Positions 1 to 8,089 of a DNA stretch of 64,000 nucleotides are shown here, in pieces. The notes beneath the pieces are model-generated. The model worked only from the letters and a program-made list of their open reading frames with translations. It did not search any database and was not told the origin of the DNA. The translations under genes were made by a program, and so were the position numbers. Every line of letters starts with the position of its first letter. The first letter of the stretch is position 1. The DNA lies in assembly GCA_902490005.1 (NCBI GenBank), contig CABUCM010000002.1:104812-168811 (forward strand). Reading direction: 5' to 3'. Source of the stretch: an uncultured Ruminiclostridium sp. (GTDB lineage: Bacteria; Bacillota; Clostridia; Oscillospirales; Acutalibacteraceae).

Positions 1-14
1 ATTACCGTATACAT
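1..14 (-). CDS. First codons of a gene leaving the window, probable response regulator (partial)
   Basis: Directly after the sensor kinase the minus strand reads TAATG, so the kinase stop overlaps a new ATG at 14. The codons visible are Met-Tyr-Thr-Val before the window ends. A good GGAGG ribosome binding site lies in the last kinase codons (about 20-26). YesM-type kinases are usually followed or preceded by a YesN-type AraC-family response regulator, and such proteins often begin with a short beta strand of this kind before the acidic DDE pocket. The identity as a regulator is inferred from context only. The coupled start itself is visible. Confidence 0.5.
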
Positions 15-1789
15 TAGCCTTCCTCCGTTTCCACGCCGACCACCGAAATCGTCCCCGGCCCGTCGGTGCGCTTGCGCACATCGAAAACCGTACGCTCTTG
101 ATAGAGCAAATACAGCCGGCCGTAGGTATTGATCAGCCCCATGCCGCCGATTTCCATTTCTAGGACCTCCTTGCCATCACTCAGCCTCGCTCTCAGTTCT
201 TGCATTTTCAGCTGAAGCCTTTCTCTCACTTCCTCCCGGATTCCCTCGCCGTTGTCCGTCACTTCCACACGCCATCCGCCGGCTGTGCGGTAGCCGCGGA
301 TGCGGATTTCCATTTTCCCCGGGGAGTTGCGGCAGCCATGCTTGATGGAATTTTCCACCAGCTGCTGGACGGTAATCTTGGGCACCATCTCCTGATAGAT
401 AGACTCATCCATTTCCAGATACACCTGAAGCCTGGATTCAAAACGGGCCTGGAGAAGGTAAAGATAACTTTCCAGGTATTCCATTTCCTGCGCTATAGAT
501 GCGTACCGTTCCACCGTGTTGGCGGCATACCGGAGCATGGCCGCTAGGCTCGCGCAGATATCGCAGATGGTTTCATCCTCATCCTGCATTCCCCGGTTGG
601 AAATAATATTCAGCACATTATAGAGAAAATGCGGGTTAATCTGGGCCTGCAAGGCGTCGAATTGGGCCTGAAGCTGGAGCAGAGTCAGCCTTTTCTCCTT
701 TAGCATGGCCTCCTGCAGTCTCCTCATCAGCTCCTGGTAGGCCCCCGTCAGCGCCTGAATATCCGCGTCCTTGCTTTTGATGGCAATATCGTGATCCATA
801 TTCGACAGCTCGGTGCCCTCCATTTTTTTGCGGAGCTGCCGGATGGGCTTGGTCAGCAGGCTGGAGGTGATAATAATGAACACCACGGAAAAAGCCAGAA
901 AAACGCCGCACACCATGACGGTGATCCACTCGCTTTCCATCATCAGGGCGTTTACGCTGTCCCACTCCTGGATCAGCAAAAGGCGGACGCCGGAAAACTC
1001 GGAGGTTGCGGTCACCACGATCTCTTTTTTCCCCGAGGAACCCACAGCTTCAAAAACGCCGTTTTCATCGGTAGTGAGAAATCGCTCGTAATCGTGAAAC
1101 GAAAGCCCGCCCGCCTGGTACAGCAGGTTACCATCCGGCCCCACGGCGATGATCTTTCCCTCCTGGATTTTTAATGGATTGATAAATTGGTCCGCGGTGA
1201 TCTGCACCTCGATATAGCCAAGATTATCACCCTGGATCTCCTTGGCGATGGAATACACCATCTGCCCCTTGGACCGGACGCCCCAGTCGTCTCCATGAAG
1301 CCCGACCAGGACGGATCTGCCTTTGCTTCCCACAACCTGCTCCATCCAGGGGATTTCCATCGGGTCCACCGAAACATCCGTCAGCCGCTCGCCCTGTTGG
1401 GCGCTGGCGGCGATATAGCCGTACTGGTTAAAGACTAAAACCCGGTAAAAATTGTCCAGATTGTATGCCGTATCTACCACCCGCTTCACGTCGTTTCTGC
1501 AGGAGGCAATGTCCGCCGCGTTGGCCTGGGGATCCTTCATCAGTTTGGAAAGCTCTCGAATAGACGCCAGCGCGTCCGGGGACGACAGGATGAACTGGGC
1601 GGTCTGCTCCATTATGTTCTGGGTCATATCATAGGTTTCCAGAACCCGCCGGGCAGTGGTTTCCGCGTTGTTCACGGCGCTGGAGCGGTACTGCTGTTCA
1701 ATATAATAGTAGCTGATGCTTCCCAGGACCACAGCCGCGACCAAGGCTAATATGGTATAACTGACGATTAAGCGCATTCGTAATTTCAT
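14..1789 (-). CDS. YesM-type sensor histidine kinase
   Basis: Membrane sensor kinase of the two-component class that controls sugar importers in Firmicutes. It has an N-terminal membrane helix (about residues 8-28), an extracytoplasmic sensor region, a second helix at about 289-311, a HAMP-like linker, and a His_kinase domain with the H-box INPHFLYN (phosphorylated His near residue 387), an N-box LVENSIKHG and a nucleotide-binding loop VTDNGEGI. The frame stays open upstream to a TTG at 1840, but the ATG at 1789 has AGGGGG five bases upstream and gives the standard short cytoplasmic start, so I take 1789 (591 aa). It starts 84 bases beyond the permease stop at 1874 and is probably cotranscribed with the importer it senses for. 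Its regulator partner would start at 14. The ligand is unknown. Confidence 0.93.
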   Translation of the reverse strand: MKLRMRLIVSYTILALVAAVVLGSISYYYIEQQYRSSAVNNAETTARRVLETYDMTQNIMEQTAQFILSSPDALASIRELSKLMKDPQANAADIASCRNDVKRVVDTAYNLDNFYRVLVFNQYGYIAASAQQGERLTDVSVDPMEIPWMEQVVGSKGRSVLVGLHGDDWGVRSKGQMVYSIAKEIQGDNLGYIEVQITADQFINPLKIQEGKIIAVGPDGNLLYQAGGLSFHDYERFLTTDENGVFEAVGSSGKKEIVVTATSEFSGVRLLLIQEWDSVNALMMESEWITVMVCGVFLAFSVVFIIITSSLLTKPIRQLRKKMEGTELSNMDHDIAIKSKDADIQALTGAYQELMRRLQEAMLKEKRLTLLQLQAQFDALQAQINPHFLYNVLNIISNRGMQDEDETICDICASLAAMLRYAANTVERYASIAQEMEYLESYLYLLQARFESRLQVYLEMDESIYQEMVPKITVQQLVENSIKHGCRNSPGKMEIRIRGYRTAGGWRVEVTDNGEGIREEVRERLQLKMQELRARLSDGKEVLEMEIGGMGLINTYGRLYLLYQERTVFDVRKRTDGPGTISVVGVETEEG

Positions 1790-1873
1790 AACGTCCCCCT
1801 GTTCAGAGGGAATCTCAGTTCCCCCTGGCTTTTCTGTCAAAATTATACCACATTTTCCACCGAACCGCCCGTT

Positions 1874-2695
1874 TTAGCCCTTGACAGCTCCAGCCACCAT
1901 GCCGTCGACGATTTTCTTATTGAAGATCAGAAAAATAATCAGCATGGGAATGGTAATCAGCAGCACATCCGCGAACAGAAGGTTATAAGAAGTCGCGTAT
2001 TTTCCCATAAAGTCGTACAAGGTCAGCTGTACGGTTCTGTTTTCTTTTCCCGGTAAAAAATACAAAGGATTGGTGAAATCATTGAAAATAGTGACCGCGT
2101 TCAGGATAATAACCGTAGCGGTCACCGGCTTCAGCAGGGGAAGAATGATTTTCCGGTACACCGCGAACCGCCGGCAGCCATCGATATAGGCGGCCTCCTC
2201 CATTTCCACGGGGATCGTCCCCACAAAGCCCCGGTAGAGAATAATCGTGAATGGGATCTGAAGGGCTGTTTCCACCAGGATCATGCCGAACAGGGTCTTA
2301 TAAAGAAACAGCCCCTGCATAACCCAGATGGTGGGCAGGATCGCCGGCGGGATCATTAGTCCGGAGAGCACCAGGGCGTTAGCCGCCTTGGTGACCCGGT
2401 CCCGGCGGCGCTGCAGGACAAACCCGGCCATGGAGCCGATGAGGATCAAAAGCACCACGGCCACCAGGGTAATGATGAAGCTGTTTTTAAAGGCGGTCAG
2501 CAGTTCTCCGGTCTGAAAAACCTCGCTGAAATTGTCCCAGTGAAGCTCCCTAGGGATCAGAAGAGTCAGCTTATTGGCGGACTTCCGGTCCTTGAGCGAG
2601 TTGACGATCATAAAGGCGAAGGGGATCACGAATACCACAAAGCACACCAGCAGCCCGGCGATATCCCCCAGAAGCCAAAGCCTTTTCCTTTTCAT
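1874..2695 (-). CDS. Carbohydrate ABC transporter permease, MalG/AraQ type
   Basis: Inner-membrane permease of a CUT1-family sugar importer. It has about six hydrophobic segments and the cytoplasmic EAA loop (EAAYIDG, residues 167-173) that docks on the ATPase. The frame is open up to 2944, but the upstream part has a charged, low-hydrophobicity composition and lies inside the preceding permease gene. The ATG at 2695 forms an ATGA overlap with that gene's stop and gives the normal 274-residue length, so this start is chosen. The overlap implies translational coupling of the two permeases. No ATPase gene is nearby, so an MsiK/MalK-type ATPase encoded elsewhere is inferred. Confidence 0.93.
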   Translation of the reverse strand: MKRKRLWLLGDIAGLLVCFVVFVIPFAFMIVNSLKDRKSANKLTLLIPRELHWDNFSEVFQTGELLTAFKNSFIITLVAVVLLILIGSMAGFVLQRRRDRVTKAANALVLSGLMIPPAILPTIWVMQGLFLYKTLFGMILVETALQIPFTIILYRGFVGTIPVEMEEAAYIDGCRRFAVYRKIILPLLKPVTATVIILNAVTIFNDFTNPLYFLPGKENRTVQLTLYDFMGKYATSYNLLFADVLLITIPMLIIFLIFNKKIVDGMVAGAVKG

Positions 2696-3552
2696 ACGTC
2701 CACCTCCCTGCTGAGCAGAAACCTTTGCAGCGGAAAGGCGATCACCGCGATTAAAATAAAGATAATTACGTTGCCGGCGGTGGAAAGCCCATAGAAGCCC
2801 GCCACATACTGCTTGTAAATGACCGATGCCACCACATCCGTAGCAAAGCCGGGGCCGCCTCTGGTCATGGCCCAAATCAGGTCGAAGCATCTCAGGCCGC
2901 TGATAAAGGATAAAATGATAATGGTGTTTACCGAGGACCGGCACAGAGGCAGCGTGATTTTGGTCAGCCGCTGCCAGGCGTTGGCGCCATCCACCATGGC
3001 CGCCTCATAATAGGTTTTATCGATGGATTGGATCCCCGCTATGTAAATGACTACCGAGATGCTCAGGCCCTTCCACACATCCACCATAATCACCGAATAT
3101 AGGGCCAGGTTGGCGTTTCCCAGCCAATCCACGGCGCCGATGCCCACCATCTCCAAAAAGGCGTTGATAATGCCCTTGCTGGGATGCATCATGGCGGTGA
3201 AGGTAATCCCCACCGCGATGGTGCTGACCAGGTTGGGAAAAAACACCAGGGAACGCTGAAGGGTCTTTGTCCGTATCGGCGAGGTGAGAAACACCGCGAT
3301 CAAAAAGGCCAGCACGACCTTGGTGCCCGAGGTGAGCACCGCGTAGATCAGCGTATTCACAACGCCCACCCGCAGGGAGGGCTCTGTCAAGAACATAACA
3401 AAATTATCCAGCCCGCAGAATTCCACGCTGTCGAAGTCCCAAACCGTCAGGCTGAAGTAAAACGACAGCAGCATGGGAACCACAAAAAAGACGGTAAAGA
3501 CCACCAGGGCGGGAACCAGGAACCAGCTGGAATAGATTCTCTTTTTATTCAT
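2692..3552 (-). CDS. Carbohydrate ABC transporter permease, MalF/UgpA type
   Basis: First permease of the importer, 286 aa. It has an N-terminal helix right after a short basic start (MNKKR), about six hydrophobic segments and the EAA loop EAAMVDG at residues 183-189. The start at 3552 follows an AAAGGAG ribosome binding site. It is separated from the binding-protein gene by 343 bases that contain a terminator hairpin, so it probably gets less transcript than the binding protein. It pairs with the MalG-type permease that overlaps its 3' end. The substrate cannot be read from the permease. Confidence 0.93.
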   Translation of the reverse strand: MNKKRIYSSWFLVPALVVFTVFFVVPMLLSFYFSLTVWDFDSVEFCGLDNFVMFLTEPSLRVGVVNTLIYAVLTSGTKVVLAFLIAVFLTSPIRTKTLQRSLVFFPNLVSTIAVGITFTAMMHPSKGIINAFLEMVGIGAVDWLGNANLALYSVIMVDVWKGLSISVVIYIAGIQSIDKTYYEAAMVDGANAWQRLTKITLPLCRSSVNTIIILSFISGLRCFDLIWAMTRGGPGFATDVVASVIYKQYVAGFYGLSTAGNVIIFILIAVIAFPLQRFLLSREVDV

Positions 3553-3895
3553 GGGTAACTCCTTTCCCGGACCGTATCCTGCGTCGTAAAAGCCGTGCTT
3601 TCAAGCCAAAGTGCGCGCAAGCGCCGGAGGAACCGTACTTGTCCCGGCCGCTCCAGATTCCCGATGGATTTTTCGCTCGTTCTCCCTTATCAACAGGCGG
3701 CACTCTTTTTACGGCGGCCTTTCATAAACCGCGGGTAACCTTATCCGGAATCCGCTTCCCTGCTCGCCTGAGGGGGAAGCTTATTTTTGTGGGACCTCCT
3801 CCGCAGGGCGGTGGTTTTCCCTTGTAAAAAACGCAGGGCCGCCCGCCTCAACGCGGACGGCCCTTTCCGTAAAATATTTCAGATCAGCTTGCCAT
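3553..3895. other. Intercistronic region between permease and binding protein
   Basis: A 343-base stretch with no credible gene. It holds the binding-protein terminator (3825-3864). It also contains a second inverted repeat, GCTTCCC/GGGAAGC at about 3759-3781, followed on the plus strand by TTATTTTT, which could act as a weak plus-strand terminator. The rest shows no obvious promoter matching consensus at both boxes. It is long for an operon spacer in this window. Confidence 0.6.
3825..3864 (-). terminator. Intrinsic terminator or attenuator after binding-protein gene
   Basis: On the minus strand AGGGCCGTCCGC (3853-3864) pairs with GCGGGCGGCCCT (3835-3846) across a five-base loop, with a single G-T wobble, and is followed by GCGTTTTTTAC. 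It begins 31 bases after the binding-protein stop at 3896 and lies before the permease genes, so it probably lets only part of transcription continue into them. Confidence 0.85.
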
Positions 3896-5242
3896 TTACC
3901 AATCCAAACCCAGCTGTTTGGCCTGCTTTTCACAGTCCTGGTCATATTTGCCGGCCGCTTCCGCCGCGGTGGTTTGCCCGGAGCCCAATTCCTGGCAGAT
4001 CGAAGCGCAGTTGGGTCCCTTGACGGCGGTCTGGAATTCCAGAGCCAGGGCGACCTTGCCCTCGTCAAAATACATGGACTGCAGATCCTTTACCGCGTCG
4101 TAGCAGTTGTCCGGCAGCTCGTAGCCCTTGACGCAATAAGGTCCGTTGGGCAGAATCTTCGAGGTATAAGCGTCCAAGCCCTCGTCGGACAGGTAAAACT
4201 CGAAGAAACGCATAATGTCATCGATCTTATCGCTGTTCTTATTGGCGTAGTAAGAGCTGGGCTCCCACACGGTGCCTCCCATGGTTTTGGGATCGTCGCC
4301 GGGAATCGCAAAGGCTCCGATATCGTTTACCTGGTCGCCATACAAAGCGTAAATGTTACCCAACGCGGTGGTGAACATGATCCAGTGGCCTGCCTGCCCC
4401 TCCGCCATGATTTCACAGGCGTCTTCATAGGTTGTGGCCAGATAGTCGGAGTTGAGGAACTGTGTTACGTCCGCAATCTTCTGGAAACTCTCCAGGCCGG
4501 CCGCGTCGTTGGCGTATTTCAGGGTGCCGGCCTCAAATTCCTTGGCGAAGTTGGGGTTTTTAAGCTCTACATTATAATGATCCCCCAGGTAGGGAAGCTG
4601 TGCGGTCCAGCTGGTTCCATAGCTTCCAACCATGGCGGTTTCTCCCGCGTCCTTCAAAACCTGGCAGTTGGCAAGGAACTCATCCCAAGTGCCCGGGATT
4701 TCCAAATTGTATTTCTCATACATGGCCTTATTGTATAGCACGCCGCAAATGTAGCTTGAGGAGGAAGGAATCCCATAGATTCCGCCGTCCACGCTGACTG
4801 ATTTCACATAGGTATCATCCAGGTTCTCCGCAAAGGGCTGATCCGCTAAGTCCACAAAGTACTCCGGCGGGTTCAGGGCCATCAGCAGAGAGCCGCTGTT
4901 ATAGAGACAGATATCGGACATATCCCCGGCCGCCAGCCTTGTTTTAACAATATTATCTCCTTCCTCGCCGCCGCTGAACTTTTCGTAAGTAACCTTGATT
5001 CCCAGCTTCTGCTCCGCCTGGGCCAGGACCTCGTCGATGCCATCCATAGGGTCATTCCAACAGGCCAGCATGGAAAGTTCAACCATATCCTCTGGAGCAG
5101 AACTTTCCCCTCCAGTGGATTCCGCCACGCTGGCGGAGCTTTCCTCCGGCTGGGTGCTCCCCGACGCGGCCGGCTCGCATCCTGCCGCCAGCATACTGAT
5201 CATCGCCGCGCACAGAGCTAAACAAATTGACTTTTTTTTCAT
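3896..5242 (-). CDS. Extracellular solute-binding lipoprotein, family 1 (sugar importer)
   Basis: 448-residue binding protein of a CUT1 sugar importer. The first 21 residues are a lipoprotein signal (basic MKKK, hydrophobic core, lipobox LAAG before Cys22), followed by a Ser/Glu-rich linker and a family 1 binding fold with the usual ELSMLACWND-type first strand. It is attached to the outer face of the membrane and delivers ligand to the two permeases encoded downstream. The start at 5242 has a GGAGG site. It is the promoter-proximal gene, with a TTGAAA-N17-CATACT promoter about 90 bases upstream and a terminator just after it. The ligand is unknown; the neighbouring sensor kinase suggests induction by an extracellular sugar. 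Confidence 0.93.
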   Translation of the reverse strand: MKKKSICLALCAAMISMLAAGCEPAASGSTQPEESSASVAESTGGESSAPEDMVELSMLACWNDPMDGIDEVLAQAEQKLGIKVTYEKFSGGEEGDNIVKTRLAAGDMSDICLYNSGSLLMALNPPEYFVDLADQPFAENLDDTYVKSVSVDGGIYGIPSSSSYICGVLYNKAMYEKYNLEIPGTWDEFLANCQVLKDAGETAMVGSYGTSWTAQLPYLGDHYNVELKNPNFAKEFEAGTLKYANDAAGLESFQKIADVTQFLNSDYLATTYEDACEIMAEGQAGHWIMFTTALGNIYALYGDQVNDIGAFAIPGDDPKTMGGTVWEPSSYYANKNSDKIDDIMRFFEFYLSDEGLDAYTSKILPNGPYCVKGYELPDNCYDAVKDLQSMYFDEGKVALALEFQTAVKGPNCASICQELGSGQTTAAEAAGKYDQDCEKQAKQLGLDW

Positions 5243-5332
5243 AAATTATCCTCCTTGCAATAAAAATTAGGTTAACTTCACTTAAAAGATACCCTAATTC
5301 CCCAGCTTCGTCCATGGACAAATCCATTTTAC

Positions 5333-5361
5333 AGTATGCACTTTTCCTTCCTGATTTTCAA
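5333..5361 (-). promoter_or_regulatory. Sigma-A-type promoter of the first importer operon
   Basis: The minus strand carries TTGAAA (5356-5361), a 17-base spacer, and CATACT (5333-5338), giving a start of transcription near 5326 and a leader of about 84 bases. A ten-base palindrome GTCCATGGAC (5310-5319) lies just past the start point and might be an operator. The promoter match is visible; function is inferred. Confidence 0.6.
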
Positions 5362-5545
5362 TCTTCCACCCGGCTTTTCCAAAAGCGTGACGGCCTCTTC
5401 TTGGCCCCGGAGCACATGAGTGAGGTCTTTTCATGCTCAAGCACTATCATTTCTGGTGTTTTTTATGACCATTTTCCTTTCAAAATTTCCAATGAGAGCA
5501 AGAAAACTCATCGTTTATTCGATTTTCATTGGCGTACTCTAAATT

Positions 5546-5640
5546 CGCTATCAGGCTATTGGTATTATCAATATCGCCCGCGAGGGTTGTATTGCCTTCG
5601 GCGGGCTTGATATCCAAAACGCAAAAAGAGCCTGATAACG
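5546..5640. repeat. Structured intergenic segment bounded by a 12-base inverted repeat
   Basis: CGCTATCAGGCT (5546-5557) and AGCCTGATAACG (5629-5640) are inverted copies with one mismatch. Between them lies another pair, GCCCGC and GCGGGC, so a single strand could form a branched hairpin. It sits next to the 34-base palindrome at 5644-5677. No gene is visible in 5362-5811, which otherwise holds nothing recognisable. Confidence 0.55.
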
Positions 5641-5643
5641 CAA

Positions 5644-5677
5644 AACGGCGGCGCAGTCATATGACTGCGCCGCCGTT
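5644..5677 (-). terminator. Perfect 34-base palindrome, probable terminator of the sugar operon
   Basis: AACGGCGGCGCAGTCAT (5644-5660) is followed at once by its exact reverse complement (5661-5677). On the minus strand the palindrome is followed by TTGCG and, 13 bases further, a run of five T. It lies 135 bases after the stop of the kinase gene at 5812, so it most likely ends that operon. The poor T tract leaves a protein-binding dyad as an alternative. Confidence 0.55.
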
Positions 5678-5811
5678 CTACATTAAATACTTCGTTACCG
5701 CACCCCAGCTAAATTCCGTCGCCTCTTTTTTGCACAATAGAAAGATTTTCGCCTCTTCCGATTTTCTATAACATACGCAAATATCAATCACAGGCAAAAA
5801 TTCCCGAGGAC

Positions 5812-7347
5812 TCAGGATCTCTGCAAATCGGCAACCCTTCTGTAGAAGCCCTTCAGCTCTTTCAGGTAATCCCGATACAGATTCAAATATTTGGCATAGA
5901 CGTCTTTCATCTGGCTGTCAGGATAATATTCTTTCACCGGATGGATAAACTGTCCCGCGGCTTTCTTCAAATCCGGGAAAATGCCGACAGCATTTCCGGC
6001 CAGCAAGCAAGCGCCCCACATGGCCACGTCGTTCCGGCTCATGGTTTCATAGATTTTGCCAGTGGTGTCGGCGCTCATCTGAGCCCAGACAGGAGACTTT
6101 GCGCCGCCCCCTATCATACGGACTCTGGAGAGATCATGATCGGAATAAATAGCGTCGATTCGCTCCATGGCTAGGGCGAAATCGTAGGTAAAGCTTTCCA
6201 GCAGAGCGCGGTAAAAATGCTCTGGCTTATGGCTCCAATCAAAGCCCATCCACATACCTCTCAGATCCCCATCCAAAGGCATAGAACTGCCGCCCAGCAG
6301 TCCAATGGCCATCAGCCCGTCGCATCCAGGCCGTACCCGGGCAATTTTCTTCTCCATTTCCGCAAAAGCGGCGCCTAGGTCTTCTTTCGCTCCAGGCACA
6401 AAAGAATTGATAAACCAGTCCAGGGTGATGCCGGAACCAGCCGCAAAATGTGTGGCGAAAAACGCTCCCGGAACGGCGGCGGGAAGAATATCCAGCCTGC
6501 CCTGTTCCAAATCCGGACGGAATTCTTCTACGCAGCAGCTGATCTCCCCGTAAGAAGACGCTTCAAAGACCATCTGCCCCGGATGCACCGCGGCGGCGCC
6601 GAGACATCCGGAAATTTTATCCCCCGCGCCGGATACCAGCGGAATTCCCTCTTTTAATCCGGTAACCGCCGCCATCTCTTTGCACAGGTGGCCGCAGATA
6701 TAGTTGGAATCCACGATTCTAGGCAGATATTTCTGGTCCAGCCCGATTTCCCCGCAGATTTCGTCGGACCAGCGGCCGTTCTTCACGTCCGCCAAGCCGG
6801 TCCAGGATGTGAAAGAGCAGTCCATAACCGCGTCTTCAATAGGCAGGTTTCCCAGCTTGCCGATTACATAACCGCTGATCATCAGATACTTTGCAATCTT
6901 TTTCGCTTCCTCAGGAAACTCCGCCTGGAACCACTGGAATTTAGGCGCCATGGCCGGGAAGTTGGTACCGCTGATTTCTAAAAAGCGGCTGCCTATCTTC
7001 TCTAGCTGACGGCCGGCATAGGGCATATACCGGGTATCCAGGGTACAGGACCAGGTGGTAATATCCTCCCAGTTTTTATCCACGCCCATGAACCCGGACA
7101 TCTGGCCGGTAAAGGCGATGGCCTCAATAGAAGCGGCCCTGTCTTCCAGCTGCTGGTTCACGCTTTTGATGCATTCCAGCACAGCGCCGAACAGTTCCTC
7201 GCCCTTTTGGATAAACACGCCGGGCTCGGGGCGGTAATCCTTTACAGGCACCATATATTCAGCGACGCGCTCGCTGTTGGTGTTATAGACGCCGGCTTTG
7301 ATAAAGCTGGTGCCCAAATCGACTGCCATCAGCAATGTTTCTTTCAT
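5812..7347 (-). CDS. FGGY-family carbohydrate kinase (xylulokinase-like)
   Basis: Cytoplasmic ATP-dependent sugar kinase of the FGGY family, 511 aa, the usual length. The N-terminal phosphate loop is VDLGTSFIKAG, a central SGAGDKISGCLGA segment and the C-terminal adenine-binding MIGGGAKSPVWAQM follow in the family order. An in-frame ATG at 7353 directly abuts the AAAGGGGG site, whereas the ATG at 7347 is six bases from it, so 7347 is the start. It is the last gene of the seven-gene operon, after a DeoC-type aldolase, so it probably makes the phosphorylated ketose or aldose that the aldolase splits. The family covers xylulose, ribulose, fuculose, rhamnulose and other sugars; the substrate is open. 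Confidence 0.9.
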   Translation of the reverse strand: MKETLLMAVDLGTSFIKAGVYNTNSERVAEYMVPVKDYRPEPGVFIQKGEELFGAVLECIKSVNQQLEDRAASIEAIAFTGQMSGFMGVDKNWEDITTWSCTLDTRYMPYAGRQLEKIGSRFLEISGTNFPAMAPKFQWFQAEFPEEAKKIAKYLMISGYVIGKLGNLPIEDAVMDCSFTSWTGLADVKNGRWSDEICGEIGLDQKYLPRIVDSNYICGHLCKEMAAVTGLKEGIPLVSGAGDKISGCLGAAAVHPGQMVFEASSYGEISCCVEEFRPDLEQGRLDILPAAVPGAFFATHFAAGSGITLDWFINSFVPGAKEDLGAAFAEMEKKIARVRPGCDGLMAIGLLGGSSMPLDGDLRGMWMGFDWSHKPEHFYRALLESFTYDFALAMERIDAIYSDHDLSRVRMIGGGAKSPVWAQMSADTTGKIYETMSRNDVAMWGACLLAGNAVGIFPDLKKAAGQFIHPVKEYYPDSQMKDVYAKYLNLYRDYLKELKGFYRRVADLQRS

Positions 7348-7391
7348 GAGCATCCCCCTTTAAAATCATATGGTATAAGGCAGCACCGGCG

Positions 7392-8057
7392 TCAATACTG
7401 TCCCGCCTCGCCGCCGGTAAGAATCTTAACGGCAGAGCTGGTGCCGATACGGTCGCAGCCAGCCTGTAAGAACATTTCCAGATCGGCTTCGGACTTGACG
7501 CCGCCGGCGGCCTTCATTTTCACATTAGGACCGATATGCTTTTTGAACAGCTCGATATCCTCGATGGTGGCGCCTGCGGTACCGAAACCGGTAGAAGTCT
7601 TGATATAGTCCGCGCCGGCGTTGGTAACCGCTTTGCACATAGCTATTTTTTCATCTTCGGTGAGATAGCAGGTTTCAATAATAACCTTCAGGATATTATC
7701 CCCGGCGGCCTGTTTCAAAGCGGCAATTTCCTTTTCCACCTTATCGTAGTCGCCGTTTTTCACGTCGGCCTGGTTGACGACCATGTCCACCTCGGAAGCG
7801 CCCTCCGCGATGGCCTGCTTCGCTTCGGCAACCTTCACTTCGCAGGTGTTATAGCCCAGAGGGAATCCGATCACCGTGCAGATATTGATTTTATCTCCGT
7901 AGGTTTCCTTGATTCTCTTTACATAGCAGGGAGGCACGCAAACAGAAGCGGTGCTGTATTCAATCGCTTCGTCGCACAGCTTGCAGATGCCCTCCCAGGT
8001 GGAAGTAGCCTTCAGCAAAGTATGGTCAATATGCTTTAAAATTTCTTTCTTTTCCAT
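7392..8057 (-). CDS. deoC: Deoxyribose-phosphate aldolase (DeoC family)
   Basis: Class I aldolase of the DeoC family, 221 aa, a TIM barrel. The residues used by the characterised enzyme are present: the Schiff-base lysine in YIKTSTGF (Lys153), an acidic residue in EVDMVVN (Asp91) and a second lysine in MKAAGG (Lys182). The classical reaction splits 2-deoxyribose 5-phosphate to glyceraldehyde 3-phosphate and acetaldehyde. Here it sits between a dehydrogenase and an FGGY kinase, with no nucleoside phosphorylase or phosphopentomutase, so it may act on a sugar made by this pathway, either 2-deoxyribose 5-phosphate from a deoxy sugar or a related substrate. Start at 8057 has a GGAGG site. Confidence 0.92.
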   Translation of the reverse strand: MEKKEILKHIDHTLLKATSTWEGICKLCDEAIEYSTASVCVPPCYVKRIKETYGDKINICTVIGFPLGYNTCEVKVAEAKQAIAEGASEVDMVVNQADVKNGDYDKVEKEIAALKQAAGDNILKVIIETCYLTEDEKIAMCKAVTNAGADYIKTSTGFGTAGATIEDIELFKKHIGPNVKMKAAGGVKSEADLEMFLQAGCDRIGTSSAVKILTGGEAGQY

Positions 8058-8089
8058 GATTCATTCCTCCAACTTTTCCGTATGTACTA

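Noticed and set aside
2696..2944. N-terminal extension of the MalG-type permease to 2944
   Set aside because: The added 83 residues are the other-frame reading of the MalF-type gene; the ATGA overlap start at 2695 gives the family length.
3759..3790. Plus-strand terminator-like hairpin in the first importer's intercistronic region
   Set aside because: No plus-strand gene precedes it, so I note it only within the intergenic entry.
5310..5530. 98-codon plus-strand open frame upstream of the first binding-protein gene
   Set aside because: It covers the minus-strand promoter region and has no ribosome binding site; composition does not look coding.
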